From Vibrio nereis NBRC 15637 (lineage in GTDB: Bacteria > Pseudomonadota > Gammaproteobacteria > Enterobacterales > Vibrionaceae), in NCBI RefSeq assembly GCF_001591105.1, contig NZ_BCUD01000021.1, positions 1-60,138 on the forward strand: DNA of 60,138 nt. Reading direction: 5' to 3'. The position numbers and the translations under genes were made by a program. Positions 34,005-43,175 of this stretch are shown one piece after another; positions within the stretch are counted from its first letter, which is position 1, and the number at the start of each line of letters is the position of its first letter. A model generated the notes under the pieces. It was not told where the DNA came from, made no database searches, and worked only from the letters and a program-made list of their open reading frames with translations.

Positions 34005-34862
34005 ATGGCTAACCAAGCGTATCCAATGGCAGTAGTGACACAAGATAGCTTAGACAGCTATATCCGCACAGTGAACAGCTATCCGATGCTGACCGCTGAT
34101 GAGGAACGTGGACTTGCCGAAAGACTACATTACGACGGTGAAATTGAAGCTGCTAAAGGTTTAATCCTGTCGCACTTACGTTTTGTTGTGCATGTTGCTC
34201 GTGGTTATTCTGGTTACGGCCTACCAATGGCCGATTTAGTTCAAGAAGGCAACATAGGCCTGATGAAGGCGGTAAAACGCTTTAACCCAGAAGTGGGTGT
34301 ACGTCTTGTCTCGTTCGCAGTTCACTGGATCAAAGCGGAGATCCATGAGTACGTACTCCGTAACTGGCGTATTGTTAAAATTGCCACCACCAAAGCTCAG
34401 CGCAAACTGTTCTTTAATCTTCGTAAGTCTAAGAAGCGTCTAGGCTGGTTCAACAATGGTGAAGTTGAAACCGTAGCGAAAGAGTTGGGTGTTGAACCTT
34501 CGGAAGTGCGAGAAATGGAATCGCGCTTAGCGGCTCAAGATGCCACGTTTGAGATGCCTAGTGATGATGATGACTCTGCGTCATCTTATACTGCGCCGAT
34601 GCTCTATTTAGAAGATAAATCTTCAGACCTAGCAGAGAGCGTTGAAGCAGCAAACTGGGAAGCGCACACCAATAATCGTTTAAGCTTGGCGCTTGCTAGT
34701 TTGGATGAGCGCAGCCAGCACATTGTACGCTCACGTTGGTTGGACGATACCAAAGCCACACTTCAAGAGTTAGCAGAAATGTACGGTGTGTCTGCAGAGC
34801 GTATTCGCCAGCTTGAAAAGAACGCGATGAAGAAATTGAAAACTGCGGTAGGCGATTTCTAA
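34005..34862 (+). CDS. rpoH: RNA polymerase heat-shock sigma factor RpoH
   Basis: 285 residues. Sigma-32: region 2 with GNIGLMKAVKRFNPEVGVRLVSFAVHWIKAEIHEYV and the RpoH box QRKLFFNLR, then region 4 with the helix-turn-helix LQELAEMYGVSAERIRQLE. Downstream of ftsX, as in E. coli. The family is controlled by mRNA folding at the start; I cannot prove a thermometer here by eye. Confidence 0.98.
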   Translation: MANQAYPMAVVTQDSLDSYIRTVNSYPMLTADEERGLAERLHYDGEIEAAKGLILSHLRFVVHVARGYSGYGLPMADLVQEGNIGLMKAVKRFNPEVGVRLVSFAVHWIKAEIHEYVLRNWRIVKIATTKAQRKLFFNLRKSKKRLGWFNNGEVETVAKELGVEPSEVREMESRLAAQDATFEMPSDDDDSASSYTAPMLYLEDKSSDLAESVEAANWEAHTNNRLSLALASLDERSQHIVRSRWLDDTKATLQELAEMYGVSAERIRQLEKNAMKKLKTAVGDF

Positions 34863-34885
34863 ACACCTACAACAGTGTGAATTTT

Positions 34886-34919
34886 AAAAAAGCCGAGATC
34901 ATTAGATCTCGGCTTTTTT
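34886..34919 (+). terminator. Terminator of rpoH
   Basis: AAAAAAGCCGAGATC-ATTA-GATCTCGGCTTTTTT, a strong intrinsic terminator usable on either strand. Confidence 0.93.
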
Positions 34920-35277
34920 ATTTGTGATCAGATATTCGTTATTTATGGACGCGTTCTTGGATCGTATTTTGTTCGATAGCCTGTGGGTAAGTCTGTGACA
35001 AATTTCTTTGCTATCTGTCAGAAAGCAGGGCAAATAAAGGCGTTGAAGCGGATTGACCCGTGGGGATATTTTCTTTCTTACACACAAAAAAATAAGGATC
35101 ATCACTACATATAGTGGATCCATTATTCTAAAAACACTTTATCAACGCTATCCACAAAATTATCCACAGATGGTGAAAAAGTAAACTCTCGTGGATAACC
35201 TTATTAACCCCGTGTACTTTGTGAGCACTGGATAGGTTACAATGCCGACAAATAATGAAGTACTAGAGAGACAGTAA
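34920..35277. other. Non-coding spacer between rpoH and glpE
   Basis: About 360 bases with no gene. It holds several DnaA-box-like sequences (described separately) and multiple GATC sites, and near its right end the glpE promoter and leader. Confidence 0.6.
35148..35198. promoter_or_regulatory. Cluster of DnaA-box-like sites
   Basis: CTATCCACA (35148-35156), a perfect TTATCCACA (35160-35168) and, inverted, CGTGGATAA (35190-35198) lie within 51 bases. A fourth, weaker one (TGTGGGTAA) is at 34982-34990. Consensus DnaA box is TTATNCACA. Confidence 0.6.
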
Positions 35278-35604
35278 ATGGACCAGTTTCAACACATCGA
35301 TGTTACTGCCGCACAGGCACTACTTGAGCAAGGTGAAGCGCGCCTAGTGGATATTCGTGACCCACAATCTTTTGCCGTGGCGCATCCGGTATCCGCATTT
35401 CATTTAACCAATGATTCGATTGTGGGCTTTATGAATGAGGTCGAGTTTGAGCAGCCAGTTTTGGTGATGTGTTACCACGGCATTAGCAGCCAAGGGGCAG
35501 CTCAATATTTGGTTAACCAGGGCTTTGAGCAGGTGTATAGTGTAGATGGTGGTTTTGAAGCTTGGCAGAGAGCCGAGTTGCCGATTGAATCTAACACCCC
35601 TTAG
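35278..35604 (+). CDS. glpE: Thiosulfate sulfurtransferase GlpE
   Basis: 108 residues, a single rhodanese domain with the active-site loop CYHGISS (Cys65). Transfers sulfane sulfur from thiosulfate to cyanide or other acceptors; physiological acceptor uncertain. Followed 9 bases later by glpG, as in the enterobacterial glpEG arrangement; glpR is absent. Confidence 0.95.
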   Translation: MDQFQHIDVTAAQALLEQGEARLVDIRDPQSFAVAHPVSAFHLTNDSIVGFMNEVEFEQPVLVMCYHGISSQGAAQYLVNQGFEQVYSVDGGFEAWQRAELPIESNTP

Positions 35605-35613
35605 GATGTATGT

Positions 35614-36447
35614 ATGGTAAGACTGATCACGTTATCGAATCCTCGTATGGCGCAAGCGTTTATTGACTATATGGCCTCTCGTCATATTGATATCCAAATG
35701 ATGCCCGAGGGCGGTGGTCAGTTTGTCCTTTGGCTCAGTGATGAGCAGCACAAGGTTGAGGTGGAAGCCGAGCTAAAACATTTTTTAGCCGATCCGATGG
35801 CAACCAAGTACCAAGCCGCCTCTTGGGATATGGCAGACAGCCGTACTAGCAATTTTAGTTATCACTCCCCAAGTATGATGTCGATGGTTAAGGCCAAAGC
35901 TGGACCCTTTACTCTCGCGGTGATGACGGTTTGTGTGGTGATTTTCACTTTGCTACAAATCGGGGCTGGGGAGGCGGTATTTTCTGCTTTGCATTTTCCT
36001 GCCGTAGCGGAACAACAATGGCAGCTATGGCGTTGGCTAAGCCACGCTGTGCTTCACTTCTCTGTGATGCACATTGCGTTCAACCTACTTTGGTGGTGGC
36101 AACTCGGTGGGGACATCGAGCAAGGCTTGGGTTCAAAAAAATTGCTGCAGCTGTTTGTTGTGTCAGCCGCCTTTTCGGGAGCGGGGCAATTTTGGGTCGA
36201 AGGGGCTAACTTCGGCGGTTTATCTGGCGTGGTTTATGCTCTTGTTGGCTACTTGTGGATGCTTGGGTACAAAGCGCCTCAATTGGGATTAAGCCTACCC
36301 AAACCGATTATCGGTTTTATGCTGGTGTGGCTTGTTCTTGGGTTTATCCAACCATTTATGGCGATCGCTAACACTGCGCATTTGGTTGGGTTACTCTCAG
36401 GTGTGCTGCTTGGACTGATGGACGCCAGTAAAGCAAAATACAAATAA
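35614..36447 (+). CDS. glpG: Rhomboid intramembrane serine protease GlpG
   Basis: 277 residues. Cytoplasmic N-terminal domain (1-80), then six or more membrane helices. Catalytic dyad Ser204 (GGLSGVVYAL) and His256 (TAHLVGLLSG); the L1-loop HFSVMHIAFNLLW motif is present too. Cleaves membrane proteins; in enterobacteria it trims orphan subunits. Confidence 0.96.
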   Translation: MVRLITLSNPRMAQAFIDYMASRHIDIQMMPEGGGQFVLWLSDEQHKVEVEAELKHFLADPMATKYQAASWDMADSRTSNFSYHSPSMMSMVKAKAGPFTLAVMTVCVVIFTLLQIGAGEAVFSALHFPAVAEQQWQLWRWLSHAVLHFSVMHIAFNLLWWWQLGGDIEQGLGSKKLLQLFVVSAAFSGAGQFWVEGANFGGLSGVVYALVGYLWMLGYKAPQLGLSLPKPIIGFMLVWLVLGFIQPFMAIANTAHLVGLLSGVLLGLMDASKAKYK

Positions 36448-36476
36448 AAACAGCGGCTAAGGCCGCTGTTTTTATT
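36445..36476. terminator. Bidirectional terminator after glpG
   Basis: AAAAACAGCGGC-TAAG-GCCGCTGTTTTT between the convergent glpG and the FliL-like gene. Confidence 0.92.
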
Positions 36477-36483
36477 TCATCAT

Positions 36484-36897
36484 TTATTGATAGAGATACT
36501 TAGTAAACAGCAAGTCTGCTATTACGGTTTTGCCTGTCTCGGGTAGCAGCGCGGCGTTAAGTGTTTCAACCAGTGTTTTTCGTAGGTCTTCACGGCCGGC
36601 AAGAGAGGTGATGGTATCTTCAGATTGCTGTCCCAACAGCTCAATCACGGCATCTCGAATCAAAGGCTGATGCAATTCAATGATGGAGAGGTCAGTTTCA
36701 TTGGCAACCATGACATCAATACGCACTTGGATATAGCGGAGTTGTTTGCCCTTGGTGTAAAAGTTGGTCGTCAGATCCGGTTCAAGAGTGAAATAGGCCA
36801 GTTTTGGGGCTTGCTCTTCCTCTGCTAACGCGACGGATGGAAGGCTAATCAACATTGCCCAAACGACAAATATTTGGGCTAGGTAACGTTTAATCAT
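36484..36897 (-). CDS. FliL-family secreted or membrane protein
   Basis: 137 residues from the ATG at 36897. N-terminal signal sequence (about 1-25, ending SVALAEE), then a FliL-like domain: YFTLEPDLTTNFYTKGKQLRYIQVRIDVMV and a helical C-terminal half. FliL itself is an inner-membrane flagellar stator protein, but this gene is far from any flagellar operon, and its hydrophobic segment looks cleavable. Vibrios carry such extra FliL-like proteins; the role is unknown. Confidence 0.8.
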   Translation of the reverse strand: MIKRYLAQIFVVWAMLISLPSVALAEEEQAPKLAYFTLEPDLTTNFYTKGKQLRYIQVRIDVMVANETDLSIIELHQPLIRDAVIELLGQQSEDTITSLAGREDLRKTLVETLNAALLPETGKTVIADLLFTKYLYQ

Positions 36898-37062
36898 ATT
36901 TATAACTTTTCTTTCTTCCAATCACGATACTCGAATCGCCATAGTCTTGTTACAATAGAGCATCTATTTGTAATCAAAATGCGTTAAGTACTCGATGGGG
37001 TGGTTAACACTTCAGATCGAAGCTTTATTGTACGACGATAGAGCGACTTATTGAATATTAAT

Positions 37063-37605
37063 ATGAACCAATTGATTGCGCTTTATTTATCGGCGCTACG
37101 CCAAGTACGTTGGCAAGATCCCGCTGACTTTATCTTTCCAAGCCTTATTGCAGAGCAATGGGCGAAAGAGCAAGGGTCGTTGTCGCGATTACTAAAATCT
37201 TACTGCCAAGATCTGACGGTGGATCTGGTGCACAACAAAACCGTTAAAGCGGAGAAGTTGAATCCACAAGAAATTGATCTGCTCGCGTATGAATCTTGCC
37301 TGTTGCGCAAAGTCGTCCTGAAAGGTGATGGCGAAGCGTGGGTGCTCGGACGAACTTTGATCCCTCAATCTTCCATGCAAGATCAGCAGCACGATTTGTC
37401 TCAACAAGGGGACATTCCGCTGGGCCTGACGGTGTTCAGTACTGATAACGTTAAACGCGATGCGCTGCAGGTGGGGTGGGCTGAAACCCCAGACGGTAAG
37501 ATGCTGGCGCGTCGTTCGCGACTATGGATGAACCACAAACCCATGCTGGTGGCAGAGCTGTTTTTGCCGACTGCGCCTATGTATACAAAAGGAGAACATG
37601 AATGA
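37063..37605 (+). CDS. ubiC: Chorismate lyase
   Basis: 180 residues from the ATG at 37063; an upstream TTG (37051) would add four residues. Converts chorismate to 4-hydroxybenzoate and pyruvate, the first step to ubiquinone. The family pattern VLRKVVL-(GEAWVLGRTLIP) in the middle and MLARRSRLW near the end match UbiC. Overlaps ubiA by 4 bases. Confidence 0.92.
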   Translation: MNQLIALYLSALRQVRWQDPADFIFPSLIAEQWAKEQGSLSRLLKSYCQDLTVDLVHNKTVKAEKLNPQEIDLLAYESCLLRKVVLKGDGEAWVLGRTLIPQSSMQDQQHDLSQQGDIPLGLTVFSTDNVKRDALQVGWAETPDGKMLARRSRLWMNHKPMLVAELFLPTAPMYTKGEHE

Positions 37606-38456
37606 ACGCTGACAAAGCACGCGCTTATTGGCAATTAATGAGAATGGATAAGCCAATTGGTACTTTGCTTTTGTTATGGCCAACGTTTTGGGCGTTGATT
37701 CTGGCAGCGGAAGGCATGCCAGATCTCAAAGTGTTGGTGGTGTTCATTCTTGGGGTTATCTTTATGCGCGCGGCTGGGTGCGTGATTAACGATTTTGCTG
37801 ACCGAAAAGTCGATGGACATGTAAAACGTACCGCTCAAAGACCGCTGCCATCGGGCAGAGTGACGTCTAAAGAAGCTGTGGCACTATTTTTGGTACTGGG
37901 TATTTCCTCGTTTCTATTAGTGCTCACGATGAATACCCTGACCATCCAGCTTTCATTTGCCGGTATGGTGTTAGCGTTTATTTATCCGTTTATGAAGCGT
38001 TTTACCCATCTGCCGCAGCTGTTTCTCGGCCTCGCATTTAGCTGGGCCATCCCAATGGCTTGGGCGGCACAATCGAATGAATTGCCGATGATGGTGTGGT
38101 TTGTGTTTGTGGTGAACGCCTTGTGGACGATTGCCTACGATACTCTGTACGCCATGGTGGATCGCGATGACGACCTAAAAATCGGCATTAAATCGACAGC
38201 CATCCTATTTGGTCGCTTCGATAAAATGATTGTCGGTGCACTGCAGTTGGTCACATTAGCCATGCTGATTTACTTGGGTATGTGGTATGAGTTGGGCGCA
38301 AGTTACTATTGGAGCTTGTTGGTTGCTGGGGCGTTGTTTGTGTTTCAGCAGCACTTGATTCGACATCGAGAGCGAGAGCTGTGTTTCAGAGCCTTCCTGA
38401 ATAACAACTATGTGGGTATGGTGATTTCGGTCGGGTTGTTAATCGCTTTTATGTGA
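37602..38456 (+). CDS. ubiA: 4-hydroxybenzoate polyprenyltransferase
   Basis: 284 residues, about nine membrane helices. The two aspartate-rich prenyl-diphosphate motifs are NDFADRKVD (about residue 62) and YDTLYAMVDRDDD. Attaches the octaprenyl chain to 4-hydroxybenzoate supplied by UbiC. ATGA overlap with ubiC points to coupling. Confidence 0.97.
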   Translation: MNADKARAYWQLMRMDKPIGTLLLLWPTFWALILAAEGMPDLKVLVVFILGVIFMRAAGCVINDFADRKVDGHVKRTAQRPLPSGRVTSKEAVALFLVLGISSFLLVLTMNTLTIQLSFAGMVLAFIYPFMKRFTHLPQLFLGLAFSWAIPMAWAAQSNELPMMVWFVFVVNALWTIAYDTLYAMVDRDDDLKIGIKSTAILFGRFDKMIVGALQLVTLAMLIYLGMWYELGASYYWSLLVAGALFVFQQHLIRHRERELCFRAFLNNNYVGMVISVGLLIAFM

Positions 38457-38470
38457 TTGAGCGAACAATG

Positions 38471-38498
38471 AAAAGGGCATCCAGTGGATGCCCTTTTT
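38471..38498. terminator. Bidirectional terminator between ubiA and plsB
   Basis: AAAAGGGCATCCA-GT-GGATGCCCTTTTT between convergent genes. Confidence 0.92.
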
Positions 38499-38503
38499 AC
38501 TAT

Positions 38504-40948
38504 CTAGCTTTTAGCTTCTGGCTCGGTTGCCTGACAAATACTTTCTTTAATGGTCAAGCGCACTTCTGGGTAGAGCATTGAGTAAAGCAGATTCGCGAGT
38601 TTAGCGCTTTTCTCTGTGTCGCAATTGCCGTCTACATCCAGGTAGGCTTGTTGCTTCAAAGTGGTAAACATGGCTGAGAATACCCCTTTATCGAAAAACT
38701 CCGGCGCGTTGATACCGTGTAAACGACCCAGGCGTTGAGCAATATCTTGGCTCTTTTTCTCAAGGTCCGATTTACCCAGCTCTGGATTGCTCACCAGTAG
38801 ATTCAGTGCTATTGAATAACGCTGCAACGTCTCTGTAATGGTGCGACCTAGTAACACCAGTACTTGAGTATTGGCTTGATTGATTGCCACGTTTTCTTGG
38901 TCATCAATTGTCACCGCGCCTTGATGAGCCAGCTCTTCGATGTAGGCTTCCGTCAGTTCACCTAATTGGCTTTCTTCAATACTTAGGAATAACTCTTGTT
39001 TGAGGAACGGATAGACCAGTGCCACGTTCGCTTTGATTTGCTCCAGTGATAGCTGCTGGTGGCGAACTAACATTTGTGCGATCAGCGATGGCAGAGCCAA
39101 TAAATGGATGATGTTGTTGCGGTAGTAAGTCATCAAGATCGACTGGTTGCGATCAAGAGACACAATTTCACCCATGCTGTCTGACTCAATCACAAACTTA
39201 TCAAGCGATTCCGCGTGTTTTACCAGTGACTCCGCATCTTCTTCTGGCACCGTGTAGGTCGAAGAGTACGGAACGTTTTTCAGCAGTGACAGGTAGCAGT
39301 CGATTTGGTGGATTAAGCTGTCACGAGATAACGCGCGTTGACGAGAAGCCAATAGAGCGGTGGCGCAGAGCGTCAATGCGTTGGTCGCCGCCGCATCGTT
39401 GATGTGCGTCATCATCTTGGTTGCTAAGCCGTTGACTACTGGGTTTAACCATTGTGGCTTGCTGCTGCCCATTGGGTCGATGTCTTTTGTCCACTCTGGC
39501 GCATGTTCGTTAAGGTATTGGTTAAGCGGAATCGGTTCACCAAAGTTCACGTAGCCTTGGCCAAAGTTACGCAGTTTACGAATGGTACGTAAAACCAAGC
39601 CTGCGTTCTCTTTCTCTTTACGTTTGCCGCGTAGCTCTTTGGCGTAAGTGCTCACTTCCATCACGTGTTCGTAACCGATGTAAACAGGTACTAACGTGAC
39701 CGGGCGGTTTAGGCCACGCAGCATGGCTTGAATGGTCATTGCCAGCATACCGGTTTTGGCTTGCAGCAAACGACCAGTACGCGAACGACCGCCTTCACTG
39801 AAGTATTCCACCGAATAGCCTTTGGCGAACAGCTCGGCCAGGTACTCGCGGAAAATGGTTGAGTAGAGTTTATTGCCTTTAAAGCTACGACGAATAAAGA
39901 ACGCACCGCCGCGACGGAAAATTGGGCCTGCCGGGAAGAAATTCAGGTTGATACCCGCTGCGATGTGCGGTGGCACCATCCCCTCATGGTACAGCACGTA
40001 CGACAGCAGTAAGTAATCCATGTGACTGCGGTGACACGGTACATAAACAATCTCGTGGCCGTCTTGCGCCAATTTACGCACGGTAGACGCGTTGTTGATA
40101 TTCAGGCCTTGATAGATACGGTTCCAAAGCCAACCAAGCAGGCGATCGCCATTTTTGACCAACGAGTAAGAGAAGTCTGCGGCAATCTCATCCATGATGT
40201 CGTGCGCTTCTTTGCGCGCTTTATCGATAGAGATGTTTTTAGCTTTCGCTTCATCCTCGATGACTTTCTCAATCGCTTTGGACTTCATTAAGCGCTTGAA
40301 CAATGCCTGACGGCTTGGCAGGTTAGGGCCAGACGCGGCCAGTTTTTGACGCGAGAAGTGAATACGTGCCACACGAGCTAACTTGTGGGCAATGGATGCA
40401 TCGGTGCCGTGCGAATCGGCCATGTAGCGCAGTGATACCACAGGGCTAATGCGTACTAGGCAGTCGCGGCCAGAAAGGATCACCGCTTTGGCTTTCTGTG
40501 GGCCATTAAGTGATTGCAGGTATGGCTTATTCTGACTCTCTTTGCCGGGTTTACGGCCCCAAAGTACAGTGGTCGGAATCACTTGCACATCAAGCTCTGA
40601 ATCGAATTTATGTAACTCTAGTAGATCAGAGAACAGCGAAATCGACTCGCTTGGTACGTCTTGGTCGTTACGCATCACAGTTTCGCGAGAAGTCGTAAAG
40701 ACAAAGCGTTTAAAAGATTTACCATTGATTTCAACAGGCTCAAAAGGGTCTGGTAAACCCAACTCGACCACCTGTTTTTGTAGCGTCACTAAATCAACAT
40801 TAGAACGGTATGGAAGCGCGTAAATAATAGGCTTATTGATATCAATACTAAGGTCGTCAATTGGGTTGGCTGGTATGGCGGTCCCTTTCACCAGCATTGA
40901 TAACGGCAGTTTTAGTAGTGAACTAGAAAATGATTGTCCGGAAGACAT
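38504..40948 (-). CDS. plsB: Glycerol-3-phosphate 1-O-acyltransferase PlsB
   Basis: 814 residues from the ATG at 40948 (the protein then starts MSSGQSFSSSLLKLPL, like other vibrio PlsB). First committed step of phospholipid synthesis at the inner membrane. Acyltransferase blocks: HRSHMDYLLL (H-x4-D), GPIFRRGGAFFIRR, SEGGRSRTGR and VPVYIGYE. Divergent from dgkA, which recycles diacylglycerol into the same lipid pool. Confidence 0.97.
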   Translation of the reverse strand: MSSGQSFSSSLLKLPLSMLVKGTAIPANPIDDLSIDINKPIIYALPYRSNVDLVTLQKQVVELGLPDPFEPVEINGKSFKRFVFTTSRETVMRNDQDVPSESISLFSDLLELHKFDSELDVQVIPTTVLWGRKPGKESQNKPYLQSLNGPQKAKAVILSGRDCLVRISPVVSLRYMADSHGTDASIAHKLARVARIHFSRQKLAASGPNLPSRQALFKRLMKSKAIEKVIEDEAKAKNISIDKARKEAHDIMDEIAADFSYSLVKNGDRLLGWLWNRIYQGLNINNASTVRKLAQDGHEIVYVPCHRSHMDYLLLSYVLYHEGMVPPHIAAGINLNFFPAGPIFRRGGAFFIRRSFKGNKLYSTIFREYLAELFAKGYSVEYFSEGGRSRTGRLLQAKTGMLAMTIQAMLRGLNRPVTLVPVYIGYEHVMEVSTYAKELRGKRKEKENAGLVLRTIRKLRNFGQGYVNFGEPIPLNQYLNEHAPEWTKDIDPMGSSKPQWLNPVVNGLATKMMTHINDAAATNALTLCATALLASRQRALSRDSLIHQIDCYLSLLKNVPYSSTYTVPEEDAESLVKHAESLDKFVIESDSMGEIVSLDRNQSILMTYYRNNIIHLLALPSLIAQMLVRHQQLSLEQIKANVALVYPFLKQELFLSIEESQLGELTEAYIEELAHQGAVTIDDQENVAINQANTQVLVLLGRTITETLQRYSIALNLLVSNPELGKSDLEKKSQDIAQRLGRLHGINAPEFFDKGVFSAMFTTLKQQAYLDVDGNCDTEKSAKLANLLYSMLYPEVRLTIKESICQATEPEAKS

Positions 40949-41143
40949 AAAGCTTCTGAGCCTCAAAATAGATAAACAGCAGAAAGCCCCACCCGTTCAA
41001 AGTGGAAACAGGATGGAACTCAAGCAGGTATTTTTAGTTTGCAAGGATATCAGAAACTGGTCGAACCTTTTACTTATAATTGACTATGAATGCATCAATA
41101 TAGTCTGATTTTACTCACCCCTTACACTTAGAAGAGAATTTTT

Positions 41144-41506
41144 GTGGCCAAAAAATCACTCCATGGTTTTAAACGCGTACTCAATGCGACGCGCTACTCT
41201 TGCCAAGGGCTAAAGGCGACTTTTCAAAATGAACCTGCATTTAGAGAAGAGGTGTTACTTGCGTTTATCATGATCCCTGCGGCGCTGCTGATGGATGTCA
41301 CTCAGATCGAGCGAATCTTGTTGATCGCGGTGGTAGTGTTAGTGCTTTTTGCCGAGTTAGTGAATAGTGCCGTAGAAGCGGTTGTTGACCGTATCGGAGC
41401 TGAGCAACATGAGCTGTCTGGCCGAGCCAAAGACATAGGCTCAGCCGCTGTGATGGTCACGATGTTACTGGCGGGTTATGTATGGCTAGAAATCTTAATT
41501 CTTTAG
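41144..41506 (+). CDS. dgkA: Diacylglycerol kinase DgkA
   Basis: 120 residues, three membrane helices. The active-site segment is EPAFREE near the first helix and the signature ELVNSAVEAVVDRIG. Phosphorylates diacylglycerol to phosphatidic acid. GTG start at 41144 after AGAAGAGA. lexA follows, the same order as in E. coli (plsB-dgkA-lexA-dinF). Confidence 0.96.
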   Translation: MAKKSLHGFKRVLNATRYSCQGLKATFQNEPAFREEVLLAFIMIPAALLMDVTQIERILLIAVVVLVLFAELVNSAVEAVVDRIGAEQHELSGRAKDIGSAAVMVTMLLAGYVWLEILIL

Positions 41507-41561
41507 CATAAACAGGCTGCTATTCAAAAAAGCAGCAATTGTCTTTTCATTTTATTGATTA

Positions 41562-41577
41562 CTGGATATACTCACAG
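41562..41577 (+). promoter_or_regulatory. LexA (SOS) box 1
   Basis: CTGGATATACTCACAG, a CTG-N10-CAG match, upstream of lexA. Confidence 0.85.
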
Positions 41578-41581
41578 TTAA

Positions 41582-41597
41582 CTGTATAAAAAGACAG
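41582..41597 (+). promoter_or_regulatory. LexA (SOS) box 2
   Basis: CTGTATAAAAAGACAG, CTG-N10-CAG, starting 20 bases after box 1 and ending 7 bases before the lexA ATG. Tandem boxes are normal for autoregulated lexA. Confidence 0.88.
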
Positions 41598-41604
41598 GTG
41601 ACTT

Positions 41605-42228
41605 ATGAAGCCGTTAACGCCACGCCAGCAACAAGTATTCGATCTGATCAAAAGTAAAATTGATGACACAGGTATGCCACCGACACGCGCTGAGATTGCT
41701 CGTGAATTAGGCTTCCGTTCTGCCAACGCAGCGGAAGAGCACCTAAAAGCGCTTGCGCGTAAGCAAGCGATTGAAATTATCCCAGGTGCTTCACGCGGTA
41801 TTCGTATTTTACTCGAAGACACCGCCGCCAATGATGAACAAGGCCTGCCGCTTATTGGTCAGGTGGCAGCGGGTGAGCCGATCTTGGCTCAAGAACATGT
41901 CGAAACTCACTATCAAGTGGATCCCGCGATGTTCAAACCTCAGGCTGATTTTCTGCTGCGTGTTAATGGCGAAAGTATGAAAGATATCGGCATCATGGAT
42001 GGTGACTTACTGGCAGTACATAAGACACAAGACGTTCGTGATGGCCAAGTGGTGGTGGCGCGTGTAGAAGATGACGTCACGGTAAAACGTTTAGAGCGCA
42101 AAGGCTCAACGGTACTTCTTCATGCAGAGAATGAAGAGTTTGAACCGATTAAAGTCGATTTGACCTGCCAACACCTCACTATCGAAGGGCTCGCTGTCGG
42201 TATTATCCGTAATACCGACTGGATGTAA
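41605..42228 (+). CDS. lexA: SOS repressor LexA
   Basis: 207 residues. N-terminal winged helix (MKPLTPRQQQVFDLI), self-cleavage site Ala89-Gly90, and the Ser124/Lys161 dyad (NGESMKD; VTVKRL) of the protease domain. Represses SOS genes until RecA filaments trigger its cleavage. Controlled by the two SOS boxes just upstream. Confidence 0.98.
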   Translation: MKPLTPRQQQVFDLIKSKIDDTGMPPTRAEIARELGFRSANAAEEHLKALARKQAIEIIPGASRGIRILLEDTAANDEQGLPLIGQVAAGEPILAQEHVETHYQVDPAMFKPQADFLLRVNGESMKDIGIMDGDLLAVHKTQDVRDGQVVVARVEDDVTVKRLERKGSTVLLHAENEEFEPIKVDLTCQHLTIEGLAVGIIRNTDWM

Positions 42229-42251
42229 CCCACATGCGATGCAGCAGTACA

Positions 42252-42299
42252 TGAGATAAGTTCTCATTTATCTTGATGTTGTAATTGATATTCATTATC
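42252..42299 (+). promoter_or_regulatory. Fur-box-like sites before the methyltransferase-MATE pair
   Basis: GTAATTGATATTCATTATC (42281-42299) matches the 19-base Fur consensus GATAATGATAATCATTATC at 15 of 19 positions. Just upstream AGATAA-N8-TTATCT (42254-42273) forms a second GATAA/TTATC symmetric element. This suggests iron repression of the following gene or genes. Confidence 0.6.
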
Positions 42300-42332
42300 A
42301 TCTTTCTCCATCGCTACGGAAGGAAGATGATA

Positions 42333-43145
42333 ATGGTCGCTGCTCCTAAAACTCCTCTACATCGCTATCAGATCCCTGCGAACCTATTGCAGCCATTGTG
42401 GCTTCGTAGTCGAGAAAGCTTAGTCGACAACGGCTTAGTTTACGACCCAATTGCCGCCAATGCCTGTCAGCGCTGCCATCTAGCACCGGAATGCTTGTCT
42501 GGTGATATTGACCAAAAGCAGCTGCTGCATGTCACGCTTACCCAACTTTGTGATCAGCAAATTTCTCAATTTATCAAACGTAATCCCGATGGTTGGATCA
42601 TCAACGTAGGGGCGGGGCTCGATACGCGTTTCTATCGTGTGGATAACGGCCGCTGTAATTGGCTTGAGTTGGACGTGACCGAAAACTTACTTTGGCGACA
42701 GAAGCTGTTCCACCGAAGTGAGCGGTATCACCATATGTGTGGCAGCGTGAATGAGTTGGATTGGCTCAATGCCTTACCAATACCGGATAAAGCGCCAGTG
42801 ATGATTGTTTGTGAGCTCGCACTGTTGGACTGCGATGAGCGACAAGTCGCGAAGTTTGTCCAGGCATTGGGTTGTCATTTTGAAAGTGCACGTGCGTGTT
42901 TGGTGCTCGCGGGGGACTTAACCTACTCTAAGCTTGGTCAGAAAATGGGATCAGGTCAGTATGCTCACGGTTATCAAGCGCCAGGCGACGCTGTATTAGG
43001 ATACCTGCCTTGGGCAAGATGGGTAAAAGCCTATTCCCCGTTAGCTCAACAGTGCGGTCGCTGGAAGTTCTGGCAACGCTGGTTAACCAAGATTCACCTT
43101 GTTAAAAACAGATTAACGCCAGTGGTTGTTCAGCTTCGTTGGTGA
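42333..43145 (+). CDS. LCM-family SAM-dependent methyltransferase
   Basis: 270 residues from the ATG at 42333 (AAGGAAG 7 bases ahead). Sequence pattern of the leucine carboxyl methyltransferase/TcmP type: YDPIAANACQRC near the N terminus, SAM motif VGAGLDTRFYRVD, then WLELDVTE and the CELALLDCDE segment. These enzymes O-methylate small molecules or polyketides; the substrate here is unknown. Three cysteines cluster around residues 44-54 (CQRCHLAPEC). It lies between lexA and a DinF-type MATE exporter, so a modify-and-export pair is a possible reading. Confidence 0.82.
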   Translation: MVAAPKTPLHRYQIPANLLQPLWLRSRESLVDNGLVYDPIAANACQRCHLAPECLSGDIDQKQLLHVTLTQLCDQQISQFIKRNPDGWIINVGAGLDTRFYRVDNGRCNWLELDVTENLLWRQKLFHRSERYHHMCGSVNELDWLNALPIPDKAPVMIVCELALLDCDERQVAKFVQALGCHFESARACLVLAGDLTYSKLGQKMGSGQYAHGYQAPGDAVLGYLPWARWVKAYSPLAQQCGRWKFWQRWLTKIHLVKNRLTPVVVQLRW

Positions 43146-43175
43146 TCCCGTTACACTTGCCGCTCAGTCTAAAAA

